From positions 374,501 through 438,500 of the forward strand of contig NZ_FPCH01000001.1 of assembly GCF_900116175.1 (NCBI RefSeq): a stretch of DNA of 64,000 nucleotides. The letters run 5' to 3'. Positions 30,332 through 40,042 of this stretch are shown one piece after another (position 1 is the stretch's first letter; each line of letters starts with the position of its first letter). Below the pieces are notes generated by a model, which made no database searches, was not told the origin of the DNA, and saw only the letters and a list, made by a program, of their open reading frames with translations. The translations under genes and the position numbers were made by a program. Source of the stretch: Hyphomicrobium facile (lineage in GTDB: Bacteria; Pseudomonadota; Alphaproteobacteria; Rhizobiales; Hyphomicrobiaceae).

Positions 30332-33300
30332 GAGGCTGCCTCCTCGTCGACGTGTGCCGACCATTCCGCAACGCGTGCGAGATGCGCGTACGCATCGAAA
30401 TCATAGCGATAGCCGGGCCGCCGGATGGCGCGGTAGGGCGTTTCCACGCGATCGAACGTGGCAATAAGCTGTTCAAGGCCTGCGCGCGCTTCGGCGGCGA
30501 GTGCTGCAACGTCGTCGCATTTGATCGTCCGCTCTTCGCCGGGCGGCTCGGCGCCTGAAGCGCGGATGTAGCGCAATGCTTCGACGGTATGTCCGCTGAG
30601 ATGCGGAAAGCCGACTTCGCCGAGCGCGATTGCGGCTTCGAGCGGCAACTGCGGCGAGCGTCCGGCCTTGACGGCTGCGTCGCTCGGCGCGGCTCCCGTT
30701 TTGTAGTCGGTAATGACAATCGCCGCGCCCTTGTCGTCGATGCGATCTGCTCGCGCGGTCAGCGTGAAGGGTTTGACACCTGTGTCGAGGACAAGCCTTC
30801 CGGACGTCTCTGCGATGATCGCCTGGACACCGTCGCGCCGCGCCGCCTCCGTCATCGCAAACCATGCGAGGAAGCGCTTGAGACGCGGCAGCCAGAAGGC
30901 GGCGACGCGGGGATGCCCCGTGTAGATTTCGAGCACGGCTGTCGCAATGCGTTCCAGTTCCGCGCGCGGATCAGCGGGCAGCGCGTTTGGGTACTCGGTC
31001 GCAAATTGCGACATGACACTGTGCACCAGTCCGCCGCGGAGGCTCGCGTCGGGCGCTGCTCCGAGCACGGGCAACGGATCGAGCTTCAGGACGTGGCGTG
31101 CGAAGATCGCGTAGGGATTGCTCGTCCAACGTTCGATCTCGGTTACGCTCAATTTTCGCGGGCGTGCGTCGACGGGCGGCCTTGGCTCCGGCGCCTCGAC
31201 GCGAATCTGGTTTGCCGGATCGATCCAATCTCTCGAGCGCGCCCAAGCCAGCCACGGTTTATCGGCCTCGAGAGCCGGCAAGAGATCCATGCCCTTGAGG
31301 AGCGCGGTCGTGCGCATGAGCCACCGCGATGGTACCGTCGGAACGCCGCCGACCTTTTCGGCGCGCGTCAGATAGACGGTCTCGGCGCCGAGGAGCGAGA
31401 CGAAGTCGTGGGCGGCGCGGCCGGTTTCTTCCTCGGGTGAGGGAAGGCCCAGCTCGGTGCGCATCGGCCGGTTGAGCCAAGCGCCGGGCTCAGCGGCTTC
31501 GGGCCAGGTGCCTTCGTTGAGCGAGCCGATAATCAGCACATCGGGTTGCTGCAGGCGCGCTTCGAAAGGGCCCCATATGGAAATGCGCGGATGCACGGCG
31601 GTGCGCTCGCGGACGTTTTCCTTGGCGAGCAGCGTCGCATAGAGATCGGCATAATCGGTGGCGCGTATTTCGACGTCAGGTGTTTCGGGTTTCAGAAGCT
31701 CCGTGAAGAAGCGGCCTGCGACGTTGCCGGCTTCGCCCTGCCAAAGCGGGTTTTGGCCATTGGATGCGGGCGCTTCGTCCTCGGGCAGGGCGGCGAGAGC
31801 TTCGGCGCTTTCGGCATGGGCACGAGCGAATTCGGCGAGCGTGTGCGGGCTTTGATCGGCGTAGAGATCGGTCAGCGGCTTGAAAGCTTCGGCAACCTTC
31901 GTCACGAGCAGGCGCGCGCCTTCGCGGTCTTCGGCCCAGAGGCGGCGCGCGGCGACGTGCATGAATTTTTTTTCGCCACCGTCGTCGCGCTCTGCGGTGT
32001 CGAGTGCCGCGATAATCCCTTCGACGCCGCGGCCGAGATAGGCCGTGCGGAAGGCGCTGATTTCGAGCGCGCGCGCAAAGCGGCGAATATCGAAGGTTTT
32101 CATGCCGGCGCGGCACAGCGGGTGGCGCAGGAGCGCCATCGTCTCGGCCGGTGCAAAATCGCTGACGACCGCGTTGATGACGAGGGCTAGAAACGCGCCC
32201 GGAACGGTTTTCGCGAACGGCCGCCCGGCGCTGTCGTCAACGCGGATGCCCCAGGCTTCGAGACGGATCGCGACGCGCCGCGCGAGCAATCGGTCCGGCG
32301 AAACGAGCGCGGCGGTTCGACCGGGCGTTTCGATCGCTTCGCGCAGTATCAATGCGACGGTTTCGGCTTCGTCCTGCGCCGATGGCGCTTCGATCAAGGA
32401 TACGCCGGAAAGCGCTGCCTCAAGTTTTTCGCGGTCGGCATTTGCTGCAAATTCGTGCCAGCGCGCGGTCGTCGCGGAGGGTCGCATCGCCTCGCTGAAG
32501 AAGGCTGAGCGCGCGGTGCGTGCCGCATCGACGTTGACGCCGGGCAATGTCTTCACGTCACTTCTCGAAATGCCGAGGCCGTCGAGCAGCTTCCGCAAGC
32601 CGAACTGCGGATGCTCCGGGTGGAGCGGCACGATCTGGTTCCAGCTGTCCTCGTCGAGCGTGTGGTCGAGTGCGGGAAGGACGATGGCGCCTGAGGGGTG
32701 GGCGGCGACGGCCCGCATCAACGTCACCGTTGACGGTATGGAGCCCGTGACGCCCGCGACGATCACGACCTCGTCGGGCTTCAGTCGCGCGATGCGATCG
32801 GCTTCGGCGAGGATCAGCGCGTTGCGGCGGGCTTCGGGCGACGTCAGGCCGTGTGCTTCGAGATGGAGCGGCCAGTACTCGGTGACGATCTTCAGGAAGT
32901 CGACCGTCTTGTTCCAATGCTCGGAGTAGGCTTCGGGAACGAGCGTTTGGATGCCCGACAGCGAGACGTTCTCGCGTTCGATGTCGTCCATCAGTTTGCC
33001 GAGTTCGGCGGCGAGCTGGGCTGCTTGTGCCGGCGTCGATCCGAGCGTGGTGTTGCCCGATTGCGAGGCGGCTTCCGCCATCGATTGGCGCCACCGCGCG
33101 ACGAGCTGCATCAGGGTCAGCATGCGGTCGAGCGGGTTGATCGCGGGCGGTTGCTCCAGCGCTTCGGCGCCGGATGGACCGAGTTCCGCAATGCTCGTGA
33201 TCAGGGAGAGATCGCCTTCGCCTTCGGAGATCGGCAGAATGCGCGGAATGATCAGCGCACGCGTGTTCGCGACGGCCAGGAAGGCTTCGCGGGCGACGCG

Positions 33301-33459
33301 TGCCGCGCGGCGTGTCGGCAGCAGCAGCGTGATTTTCGGAAGCGTCAGAATGTCGGGTGGGGTGCGGCCGGCGGCGGGCAGGTCACCGTTCAGGATCGCT
33401 CGTGCAAGCGCTTCGAGGAACGGCACTCCGAGCGGCAGGGTAAATACGGATCCCGGCAT
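30328..33459 (-). CDS. addB: AddB subunit of the AddAB helicase-nuclease (alphaproteobacterial type)
   Basis: 1043 residues. The N-terminal part contains ITLLLPTRRAARVAREAFL, a marker of the alphaproteobacterial AddB branch; the C-terminal nuclease has VITDYKTGAAPSDA. No Walker A (GxxGxGKT) is present in the N-terminal domain, and only two cysteines occur in the whole chain, so the iron-sulfur cluster of Bacillus AddB cannot form. The start at 33459 overlaps the murU stop (TGATG); the open frame extends further upstream but into murU. The gene overlaps addA by four bases. Confidence 0.9.
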   Translation of the reverse strand: MPGSVFTLPLGVPFLEALARAILNGDLPAAGRTPPDILTLPKITLLLPTRRAARVAREAFLAVANTRALIIPRILPISEGEGDLSLITSIAELGPSGAEALEQPPAINPLDRMLTLMQLVARWRQSMAEAASQSGNTTLGSTPAQAAQLAAELGKLMDDIERENVSLSGIQTLVPEAYSEHWNKTVDFLKIVTEYWPLHLEAHGLTSPEARRNALILAEADRIARLKPDEVVIVAGVTGSIPSTVTLMRAVAAHPSGAIVLPALDHTLDEDSWNQIVPLHPEHPQFGLRKLLDGLGISRSDVKTLPGVNVDAARTARSAFFSEAMRPSATTARWHEFAANADREKLEAALSGVSLIEAPSAQDEAETVALILREAIETPGRTAALVSPDRLLARRVAIRLEAWGIRVDDSAGRPFAKTVPGAFLALVINAVVSDFAPAETMALLRHPLCRAGMKTFDIRRFARALEISAFRTAYLGRGVEGIIAALDTAERDDGGEKKFMHVAARRLWAEDREGARLLVTKVAEAFKPLTDLYADQSPHTLAEFARAHAESAEALAALPEDEAPASNGQNPLWQGEAGNVAGRFFTELLKPETPDVEIRATDYADLYATLLAKENVRERTAVHPRISIWGPFEARLQQPDVLIIGSLNEGTWPEAAEPGAWLNRPMRTELGLPSPEEETGRAAHDFVSLLGAETVYLTRAEKVGGVPTVPSRWLMRTTALLKGMDLLPALEADKPWLAWARSRDWIDPANQIRVEAPEPRPPVDARPRKLSVTEIERWTSNPYAIFARHVLKLDPLPVLGAAPDASLRGGLVHSVMSQFATEYPNALPADPRAELERIATAVLEIYTGHPRVAAFWLPRLKRFLAWFAMTEAARRDGVQAIIAETSGRLVLDTGVKPFTLTARADRIDDKGAAIVITDYKTGAAPSDAAVKAGRSPQLPLEAAIALGEVGFPHLSGHTVEALRYIRASGAEPPGEERTIKCDDVAALAAEARAGLEQLIATFDRVETPYRAIRRPGYRYDFDAYAHLARVAEWSAHVDEEAAS

Positions 33460-34199
33460 CAGTCGGAACTCGTCGCCAGCGGTGCGCTGAGTGCGGCTTC
33501 CGCTTCCTTGAGGGCATCGGGGGTGCCGACGTGCATCCAAATGCCTTCGAGGCGAAGACCATAAAGCCGGCCCTTGTCGATGGCGCGATCCCACAGTTTG
33601 TTCAACGAGAACGCTCCGCTTGGTGCATTTTCGAAGAGACGCGGATGGGCGATCGACACTCCGGCAAACACGAACGGCGCAAGGCGTGGCCCGGTCTGGC
33701 GCGTCAGGCGGCCCGTCGCATCCATCTGGAAATCGCCAAGACCGTCGTAGCCGATGCTTGCGGAGAGGGGCGCAACGAGCATCAGACTGTCCATCAGGTC
33801 TGCATCGAAACCGCTCAGCAGGCGGTCGAGATTGGAGCCCAGTCCTTCGATCCACACTGAATCGGAATTATGAATGACGAACGGCCCGGCGCCGAGCTTC
33901 GGCAGCGCACGCACTGCCCCGCCGCCCGTATCGAGAAGTTTGTCGCGCTCGTCGGAAATGATGATTTTCGGAGCGGAGCGGTGCGCCAGATGCTTTTCGA
34001 TTTTGTCGGCGAGGTAGTGAACGTTGACCACGGCACGCTTGACGCCCGCGTCGGCTAAGCGATCGAGGACGTGATCGATCAGTGGCTTGCCGTCGAGCGG
34101 CACGAGGGGCTTCGGCAGGGTATTGGTCAGCGGACGCATGCGCTCGCCTTTGCCGGCTGCCAGTACGAAAGCGCTGGTGGGGCGCTTGGCGGACGTCAT
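33459..34199 (-). CDS. murU: Nucleotidyltransferase, probably MurNAc-1-phosphate uridylyltransferase
   Basis: 246 residues of the sugar-phosphate nucleotidyltransferase fold. The N-terminal signature is VLAAGKGERMRPLTNTLPKP, with the activated-sugar loop LVPLDGKPLIDHVLDRLA. The next gene upstream encodes an AmgK-type sugar kinase; AmgK plus MurU make UDP-MurNAc from recycled cell-wall sugars and bypass de novo synthesis, a route tied to fosfomycin tolerance in Pseudomonas. The name rests on this pairing; mannose-1-phosphate guanylyltransferases share the same motif. The C-terminus overlaps the addB start. Confidence 0.75.
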   Translation of the reverse strand: MTSAKRPTSAFVLAAGKGERMRPLTNTLPKPLVPLDGKPLIDHVLDRLADAGVKRAVVNVHYLADKIEKHLAHRSAPKIIISDERDKLLDTGGGAVRALPKLGAGPFVIHNSDSVWIEGLGSNLDRLLSGFDADLMDSLMLVAPLSASIGYDGLGDFQMDATGRLTRQTGPRLAPFVFAGVSIAHPRLFENAPSGAFSLNKLWDRAIDKGRLYGLRLEGIWMHVGTPDALKEAEAALSAPLATSSD

Positions 34200-34221
34200 G
34201 TGAAGCGTCTCCGAAATCGGG

Positions 34222-35769
34222 TTAGATCTTCAGGGCTTCTGCGCGCAGGCTCCGAGGTAGGTTTGCGTCATACCATGCTCTCAGTCCGGCGAGAGCCTCA
34301 TGCTGCAGGTCTCGTTCGAGATACCCCCAGATCCGTGGCATGTGGGCCAGGTATTGCCTTTTCCCATCGCGCATAGCCAACCGCGCGAAGATGCCGAGGA
34401 TTTTGGTATTTCGTTGTGCCCCTAGTGCGGCGTAGCTGAAGCGGAATTCGGGCTCGTCAAATGCGGGGTTCCGGGAGGCGTTGACCGCGACGTAATGGTC
34501 GAGCAGTTGTTTTTCCAGGTTTTCCGGCACGTCAACCCGCGCATCCTCGAGAAGCGACACGAGATCATAGGCAGCGGGCCCGATCATGGCATCCTGGAAA
34601 TCGATGATGCCGACGTCGCGGGGGCTCGGCCGGTTGTCGAGCGCGATCAGATTTGGCGAATGAAAGTCGCGCAGCAGCCAAGTCTTCGGCTGGCCCAACA
34701 GGCGCTCGAATGTGCTCTTCCACAACGCCGTGAATGCGTCGCGAGCCGATTGGGGCGCAGGTGTGCCGTGAAGCGCCGGCCAGTACCAATCGAGGAGCAG
34801 CTGGGTTTCGATTTCGAGCACGCCGTCGTCGGCTTCGGGGAGCGCGAACGTCGAGCCATCCGAAAGTACGATGCGGGGGGGCGGTGGCACACTCTGCACC
34901 GCGATCAGCGTGGCGACGCCGCGTTTCCAGAGCTCGGCTTGATCGCGTCCTCGCGCAACTTCAGCGCCGAAAACTTCGTCGCCGAAATCCTCGATGATCA
35001 GCAGTCCCTGCGCGAGGTCCTCGGCAAGTATGCGGGGGACCGAAAGTCCGTTGGCTCCGAGCGCACCGCCGATCGCGACGAAGGCTCTGACGCTTTCGGC
35101 CAGATGCGCGATGGCGCTGTAGGACTTGCCGTCGCGTATCGGTGGACCGTCAGGCCGCTGCGGTGAATCCATGAGGATTGCGCGGGTACCGTCGGCTTTC
35201 TGAAGGCGGGCATAGCGGCGCGGGGAGGCATCGCCCTGCAGATAGCTGAAGGCCGTCGACGCTTCGCCCCAGCCTGCGCGCGCCAGAAAATCGCGGATCG
35301 CCGCGAAGCGCTCGATACGGGCCACGAAATCGGCCGGCGTGCCGATGCTGACGTTTCGGCGGTCGGGCGCGCCTGTTTCGTCGAAGCGAATGGTGAACCG
35401 CTCGCGTGGAATGCGGTCGTCGCCCTTCGATGGCCATTCGATGACGGCGATGCCGCGCGTCAGGGCGGCGTCGAGACCAAGCTCGTCGATCTCGCTCGCG
35501 TCGGAAAGACGGTAGAGGTCGAAGTGTGCGATGTCGAAACGCGGGGTTTCGTAGGCCTGCACCAGGGTGAAGGTCGGGCTTGGAATTTCAAGCGACGGAT
35601 TGCCCGAGATGGCTCGGATGAGGGCGCGCGCAAAGGTCGATTTGCCGGCGCCGAGATCACCCTCCAGCGCCAACGTATCTCCGGTCTGCACGAGGAACGC
35701 GACCTCCTGCGCCACTCGCGAGACGTCGCCTTCCGTCAGGTCGTTGAATGAGAATGCCGGGTTTATCAT
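34222..35769 (-). CDS. TsaE-AmgK fusion: tRNA t6A ATPase joined to amino-sugar kinase
   Basis: 515 residues. Residues about 1-150 are TsaE: Walker A GDLGAGKS (37-44), HFDLYRL and IEWPSKGDDRI; TsaE drives the TsaBD complex that makes N6-threonylcarbamoyl-A37 in tRNA. Residues about 155-515 are an aminoglycoside-phosphotransferase-like kinase with the catalytic loop RDFHSPNL (367-374) and metal site IIDFQDA (389-394), matching AmgK, which phosphorylates MurNAc and GlcNAc at C1. Such fusions occur in Rhizobiales. murU follows 22 bases downstream and divL ends 11 bases upstream. The frame is intact, so a single polypeptide is expected. Confidence 0.88.
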   Translation of the reverse strand: MINPAFSFNDLTEGDVSRVAQEVAFLVQTGDTLALEGDLGAGKSTFARALIRAISGNPSLEIPSPTFTLVQAYETPRFDIAHFDLYRLSDASEIDELGLDAALTRGIAVIEWPSKGDDRIPRERFTIRFDETGAPDRRNVSIGTPADFVARIERFAAIRDFLARAGWGEASTAFSYLQGDASPRRYARLQKADGTRAILMDSPQRPDGPPIRDGKSYSAIAHLAESVRAFVAIGGALGANGLSVPRILAEDLAQGLLIIEDFGDEVFGAEVARGRDQAELWKRGVATLIAVQSVPPPPRIVLSDGSTFALPEADDGVLEIETQLLLDWYWPALHGTPAPQSARDAFTALWKSTFERLLGQPKTWLLRDFHSPNLIALDNRPSPRDVGIIDFQDAMIGPAAYDLVSLLEDARVDVPENLEKQLLDHYVAVNASRNPAFDEPEFRFSYAALGAQRNTKILGIFARLAMRDGKRQYLAHMPRIWGYLERDLQHEALAGLRAWYDANLPRSLRAEALKI

Positions 35770-35780
35770 CGCGCTCGGTT

Positions 35781-38294
35781 TTATGCTGCGCGCTCGCCGC
35801 CCGCCAGCCTGTCTCTGTCGCCGCCGGATGTCCGGGAGACGGGCCGCTCAGGAATTCGAACGACCACGCGTGTTCCCCGGCCTTCTTCCGAGGTGATTTC
35901 GATATTGCCGCCGTGAAGCTCGACGAGGCTTTTGGCAATTGAAAGGCCGAGACCTGCGCCACGATGCTCGGAGCCGCGGCTGCGGCTTTCGAAGCGCTGG
36001 AAGACACGGCCGATCTGATCTTTCGGGATGCCGATGCCGGCGTCCTCGACCCTGAAGAATATGTTTCCGGCTTGCCGCCAGCAGGCGAGGTACACGGTGC
36101 CGTTGATCTTCGAGAAGCCGACCGCATTGGACAGGAGATTGTACAGCACCTGACGCATGCGGGCTTCATCGACCATGATTTCCGTCACGTCGTCGGCGAC
36201 CGCGATATCGATCGTGAGGCGCGAGCGGACCGCGCGCTCGCGGATGCCCATAATGGCAGCGTCGATGATCGCGCGCACGCCGACCGGCGCGACCTTGAGC
36301 TCAAGTCCGCCGGCTTCGATCGTCGTCAGGTCCAGGATGTCATCGATAATCGCCAGCAGCGTCTTCGACGAGGACATGATGTCGGCGAGATATTCTCTCT
36401 GCTTGTCGTTCAGTTCGCCGAACATCGGACTTGCGAGCATGTCGGAGAAGCCGATGATGGTGTTCAGCGGCGTTCTCAGTTCGTAGGAGATATGGCCGAT
36501 GAAGTTCGTCTTCAGGCGGTCGGCGGCGACGAGAGCTTCGTTGCGTTCGACGAGGGCGCGTTCGGCGCGCTTTGCGTCCGTCACGTCGGCGTAGGTCAGC
36601 AGCGTCGCGCCGTCGGGCAACGGCATTAACGCGTAGTCGACGACGACGTTGTCCGTGCGGATCATCTGGCCGGAGAATGTCTCGCGCTCGTCCTGGAATG
36701 CGGTGACGGCGCGGCCGATGCGCAGCCATGTTCCCGCGTCGGGATAGAGGTTTTGAACCGCGGCGATGATTTCGCCGATATGCGGCAGCTCGTTCAGCTT
36801 GCCGGAGGGAATATGCCAGATGCCGCAGAAGGCCCGGTTGAACAGTTTGAGGCGGCCGTCCGTGCCGAACACGGCGACGCCTTCCTTGAGGCTGTCGAGC
36901 GTTTCGCGCTGCACGTCGATCAGGGCGTTATAGCGGGCTTCGAGTGCGAGGCGGTCGGTCTCGTCGCCGAAGAGGTAGGTGACGCCGCCATCGGGGCGCT
37001 GCTCGGCGATGACGTTGATGATGCGTCCGTCCGTCAGATTCCAGATGTCTTCGAGCGGCGTACCGGAGCGGTAGCCGGCGAGAACCTGGGCTTTCCAATC
37101 CCGATGGCTGACGACCGGCGGAAGCACGCCGATCTCGCGCAGGCGGTCGAGGATGTCGGAGTCGGTCGGACGGGTCGTCAGCCACTCCGGATCGAGCGAC
37201 CAAAGCTTCGCGAAAGCGGCGTTGTAGAAAACGAGCTTCTGTTCGCGATTGAACAGCGCAACGGCGGTTTCCACGCGGTCAAGCGTCCGGTCGTAAGCCT
37301 CGACCTGGCGATCGAGTTCGCCTTGCGCGGTTTCGATTTCCGTGACGTCGATCGCCGCTCCGGCCATCATGCCGTCGACGGGTATGACGACGATGTCGTG
37401 GGGTTTGCGCTCGCCGCCTGCGATGAGGTGAACGCGCGCACGATAGCTTTGACCGGCGCCGACAGCCTTCAGCACATGCTTGCGCTGGCGCGTCTCGAGC
37501 AATTCGATCTGGCGGTCCAGGACCTCGAGTTCGCTGTCGGCTTCGACCGCTTTGACGTACGCCTTGTTGACCCAGATGAGGCGGTTGGCCGGATCGCGCA
37601 GCCAGACGGGCATTGGAAGAGTGTCGAGAAGGGCGCGGCTCGAGTGAACGTCGCGCGTGAGTGCGGCGTGGCGCTCGTCGATCCTTGCGATTTCGGCTTT
37701 GTAAGTCGACACGTCCTTGAAGCGCAGCACGGCGCGTCCGCCGGCGGCCCGGCCCTCCGCTTCGATAGCGGCGCCGGCGTTCGTCTTCACGATGATGCTG
37801 AAGGCGCGGCCATTGGTGAAGAGCATGTCGAGCGATGTCTTCAGCGTGTCGGCGGATGCCGGTTGCAGCCATTGTCCGAAGCGCAGGATCTCCGCGTGCT
37901 GCTCAGGCAGGCCCGGAATTCCGGTCAGCGTGTGAGAGGCGATGCGGACGGCCTGTTCCTGCTCCCAAAAAATGAGAACCTGGGGCTCTGCGCGGATGAT
38001 GGCGTCTGCTGCCGCGAGGTTGCGACGAAGGTGTTGGCTCTCGGCTTTTGCTTTCCCGGCTTCCTTACGGGCGACGCTGCCCATGTGCCAGATGAGGAGG
38101 CCCGCCATGAACACGGCCGCCGCTACGATGCCGACGATGGCCAACTGACGTTCGCTGAGTTGGTTCGACTCGATCTGGTGGCCGCCCATGAAGACGGCGA
38201 GCATGGTGGCGACGCAGGCCATGGCCGCGAGTAGCAGAAGCGCCAGCTGAAGCCGGGTCGTCAACCGTCGGTTCTGGCCGGGCGTAGTGCGCAT
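35781..38294 (-). CDS. divL: DivL-like cell-cycle 'tyrosine kinase' (PAS sensor)
   Basis: 837 residues. Two N-terminal membrane segments (about 14-36 and 51-70), then a coiled coil and at least three PAS domains (about 220-320, 335-445 and 465-575), then a histidine-kinase-like core. The H box reads FIGHISYELRTPLNTIIGF with Tyr604 where kinases of this family have the phospho-acceptor His; codon 36485-36483 is TAC. The catalytic domain keeps NLLSNAVGFS, VEDAGIGIP and GAGLGLS. DivL of Caulobacter has the same Tyr and controls CckA and so CtrA. Position between ahcY and tsaE fits Rhizobiales DivL. Not shown here is any kinase activity. Confidence 0.82.
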   Translation of the reverse strand: MRTTPGQNRRLTTRLQLALLLLAAMACVATMLAVFMGGHQIESNQLSERQLAIVGIVAAAVFMAGLLIWHMGSVARKEAGKAKAESQHLRRNLAAADAIIRAEPQVLIFWEQEQAVRIASHTLTGIPGLPEQHAEILRFGQWLQPASADTLKTSLDMLFTNGRAFSIIVKTNAGAAIEAEGRAAGGRAVLRFKDVSTYKAEIARIDERHAALTRDVHSSRALLDTLPMPVWLRDPANRLIWVNKAYVKAVEADSELEVLDRQIELLETRQRKHVLKAVGAGQSYRARVHLIAGGERKPHDIVVIPVDGMMAGAAIDVTEIETAQGELDRQVEAYDRTLDRVETAVALFNREQKLVFYNAAFAKLWSLDPEWLTTRPTDSDILDRLREIGVLPPVVSHRDWKAQVLAGYRSGTPLEDIWNLTDGRIINVIAEQRPDGGVTYLFGDETDRLALEARYNALIDVQRETLDSLKEGVAVFGTDGRLKLFNRAFCGIWHIPSGKLNELPHIGEIIAAVQNLYPDAGTWLRIGRAVTAFQDERETFSGQMIRTDNVVVDYALMPLPDGATLLTYADVTDAKRAERALVERNEALVAADRLKTNFIGHISYELRTPLNTIIGFSDMLASPMFGELNDKQREYLADIMSSSKTLLAIIDDILDLTTIEAGGLELKVAPVGVRAIIDAAIMGIRERAVRSRLTIDIAVADDVTEIMVDEARMRQVLYNLLSNAVGFSKINGTVYLACWRQAGNIFFRVEDAGIGIPKDQIGRVFQRFESRSRGSEHRGAGLGLSIAKSLVELHGGNIEITSEEGRGTRVVVRIPERPVSRTSGGDRDRLAGGERAA

Positions 38295-38427
38295 TTAGTT
38301 CCGTTGTAGCTCATGAAAGCGGTCCGCACACCATGTGCGGGCACGCTAATGGAGGTCCGGGCCTTGCGGCACGAATCACCCCGAGTATGGGGTGCCGGGG
38401 CCCTCGCCGCTACCGCGCCGGGTGCCA

Positions 38428-38464
38428 CAAAATGAAACGGCGCCAGAGTGTTCCCCTGGCGCCG
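38428..38464 (-). terminator. Intrinsic terminator after ahcY
   Basis: Read on the minus strand, a perfect 9-bp stem (CGGCGCCAG with CTGGCGCCG, 38456-38464 and 38438-38446) closes a nine-base loop and is followed by TTTCATTTT. It lies 35 bases after the ahcY stop and insulates divL. Confidence 0.8.
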
Positions 38465-38498
38465 CGCAATTCGGTTCCGGCTCAGCGGAACTCGGCCA

Positions 38499-39908
38499 TT
38501 AATAGCGGTAATGGTCCGACTTGAAGGGGCCTTCGGTCTTGACGCCGATGTAGGAGGCCTGATCGGGGCTGAGCTTCGTCAGCTTGGCGCCGATCTTGGA
38601 GAGGTGGAGCCTTGCGACCTTCTCGTCGAGGTGCTTCGGCAACGTATAGACCTCGTTCTTGTACTTGCCTTGGTTGATGTGCAGCTCGATCTGCGCAAGC
38701 GTCTGGTTCGTGAACGACGCGGACATGACGAACGAGGGGTGGCCCATCGCGTTGCCAAGGTTCACCAAGCGGCCTTCCGAGAGAAGGATGATGCGCTTGC
38801 CGTCCGCGAATTCGATCTCGTCGACTTGCGGCTTGATGTTGTTCCACTTCAGGTTCTTGAGGCCGGCGACCTGGATCTCGTTGTCGAAGTGGCCGATGTT
38901 GCAGACGATCGCGCGATCCTTCATGCCCCGCATGTGTTCGATCGTGATGATGTCCTTGTTGCCCGTTGCCGTCACGAAGATGTCGGCGCGCGGAACGGCG
39001 TCTTCCATCGTCACGACTTCGTAGCCTTCCATCGCGGCCTGCAGTGCGCAGATCGGATCGATCTCGGAGACCATGACGCGGCAGCCGGCGTTGCGCAGAG
39101 ACGCAGCCGATCCCTTGCCGACGTCGCCGAAGCCGGCGACCATCGCGACCTTGCCGGCCATCATCACGTCGGTGCCGCGGCGGATACCGTCGACGAGGCT
39201 TTCGCGGCAGCCGTAGAGGTTGTCGAACTTCGACTTCGTGACGGAGTCGTTGACGTTGATTGCGGGGAAGAGAAGCTTGCCGCTCTTCTGCATTTCATAA
39301 AGGCGGTGAACGCCGGTCGTCGTTTCTTCCGACACGCCCTTGATGGATTTCGCGAGCGATGCGAACCAGCCTTTGGGCTTCTCGGCCAGCGTCTTCTTCA
39401 GGAGGGCGAAGAACACCTCTTCTTCTTCCGAGCCGGGCTTATCGAGGAAGGCCGTGTCGCCGTTCTCTGCGCGCAGTCCGAGGTGCACGAACATCGTTGC
39501 GTCGCCGCCGTCATCGAGGATCAGGTTCGGCATGCCGCCGTCGCCCCACTCGAAGAGCTTGCGCGTGTAGTCCCAGTAGTCCGTGAGGGTTTCGCCCTTC
39601 CACGCGAATACGGGAATGCCGGCAGCTGCGATGGCTGCGGCGGCGTGGTCTTGGGTCGAATAGATGTTGCACGAGACCCACCGAATGTCGGCGCCGAGGG
39701 CTGCCAGCGTCTCGATCAGGACGGCGGTCTGGATCGTCATGTGCAACGAGCCGGCGATGCGCGCGCCCTTCAGAGGCTTGGAAGAGCCGTATTCCTCGCG
39801 CGTCGCCATGAGGCCCGGCATCTCGGTCTCGGCGATGGCAATTTCCTTGCGCCCCCAGTCGGCGAGGCCGAGGTCCTTGACGATGTAATCCGTGAATTTC
39901 GTGCTCAT
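38499..39908 (-). CDS. ahcY: Adenosylhomocysteinase
   Basis: 469 residues. It splits S-adenosylhomocysteine to adenosine and homocysteine with bound NAD, relieving product inhibition of methyltransferases. Typical elements are [16 protein letters not shown], the NAD fold [15 protein letters not shown] and the C-terminal end [12 protein letters not shown] at 39908 ([14 protein letters not shown]) follows GAGGAAAAGAGCCCT; the longer open frame upstream has no such site and differs from the family. Length fits the proteobacterial class with the inserted segment around 120-160. An imperfect inverted repeat lies about 135 bases upstream. Confidence 0.96.
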   Translation of the reverse strand: MSTKFTDYIVKDLGLADWGRKEIAIAETEMPGLMATREEYGSSKPLKGARIAGSLHMTIQTAVLIETLAALGADIRWVSCNIYSTQDHAAAAIAAAGIPVFAWKGETLTDYWDYTRKLFEWGDGGMPNLILDDGGDATMFVHLGLRAENGDTAFLDKPGSEEEEVFFALLKKTLAEKPKGWFASLAKSIKGVSEETTTGVHRLYEMQKSGKLLFPAINVNDSVTKSKFDNLYGCRESLVDGIRRGTDVMMAGKVAMVAGFGDVGKGSAASLRNAGCRVMVSEIDPICALQAAMEGYEVVTMEDAVPRADIFVTATGNKDIITIEHMRGMKDRAIVCNIGHFDNEIQVAGLKNLKWNNIKPQVDEIEFADGKRIILLSEGRLVNLGNAMGHPSFVMSASFTNQTLAQIELHINQGKYKNEVYTLPKHLDEKVARLHLSKIGAKLTKLSPDQASYIGVKTEGPFKSDHYRY

Positions 39909-40042
39909 AGGGCTCTTTTCCTCATGGATGCGCCTGCAATGCGGAGGGCTGCGTGGTGCGTGAACATGCACGCTTTGGCCTGTCAGGCCGCGCAAACTGT
40001 CGTTGCGCGTTGCTATAACGAACTCGGGCCCATCACGCAATA

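Noticed and set aside
34222-35769. Reading the tsaE-amgK gene as two genes with a lost stop (assembly error)
   Set aside because: The frame is clean with both sets of motifs, and the same fusion is known in Rhizobiales.
36753-38234. Open frame of 493 codons opposite divL
   Set aside because: Antisense shadow of a gene with clear PAS and kinase domains.
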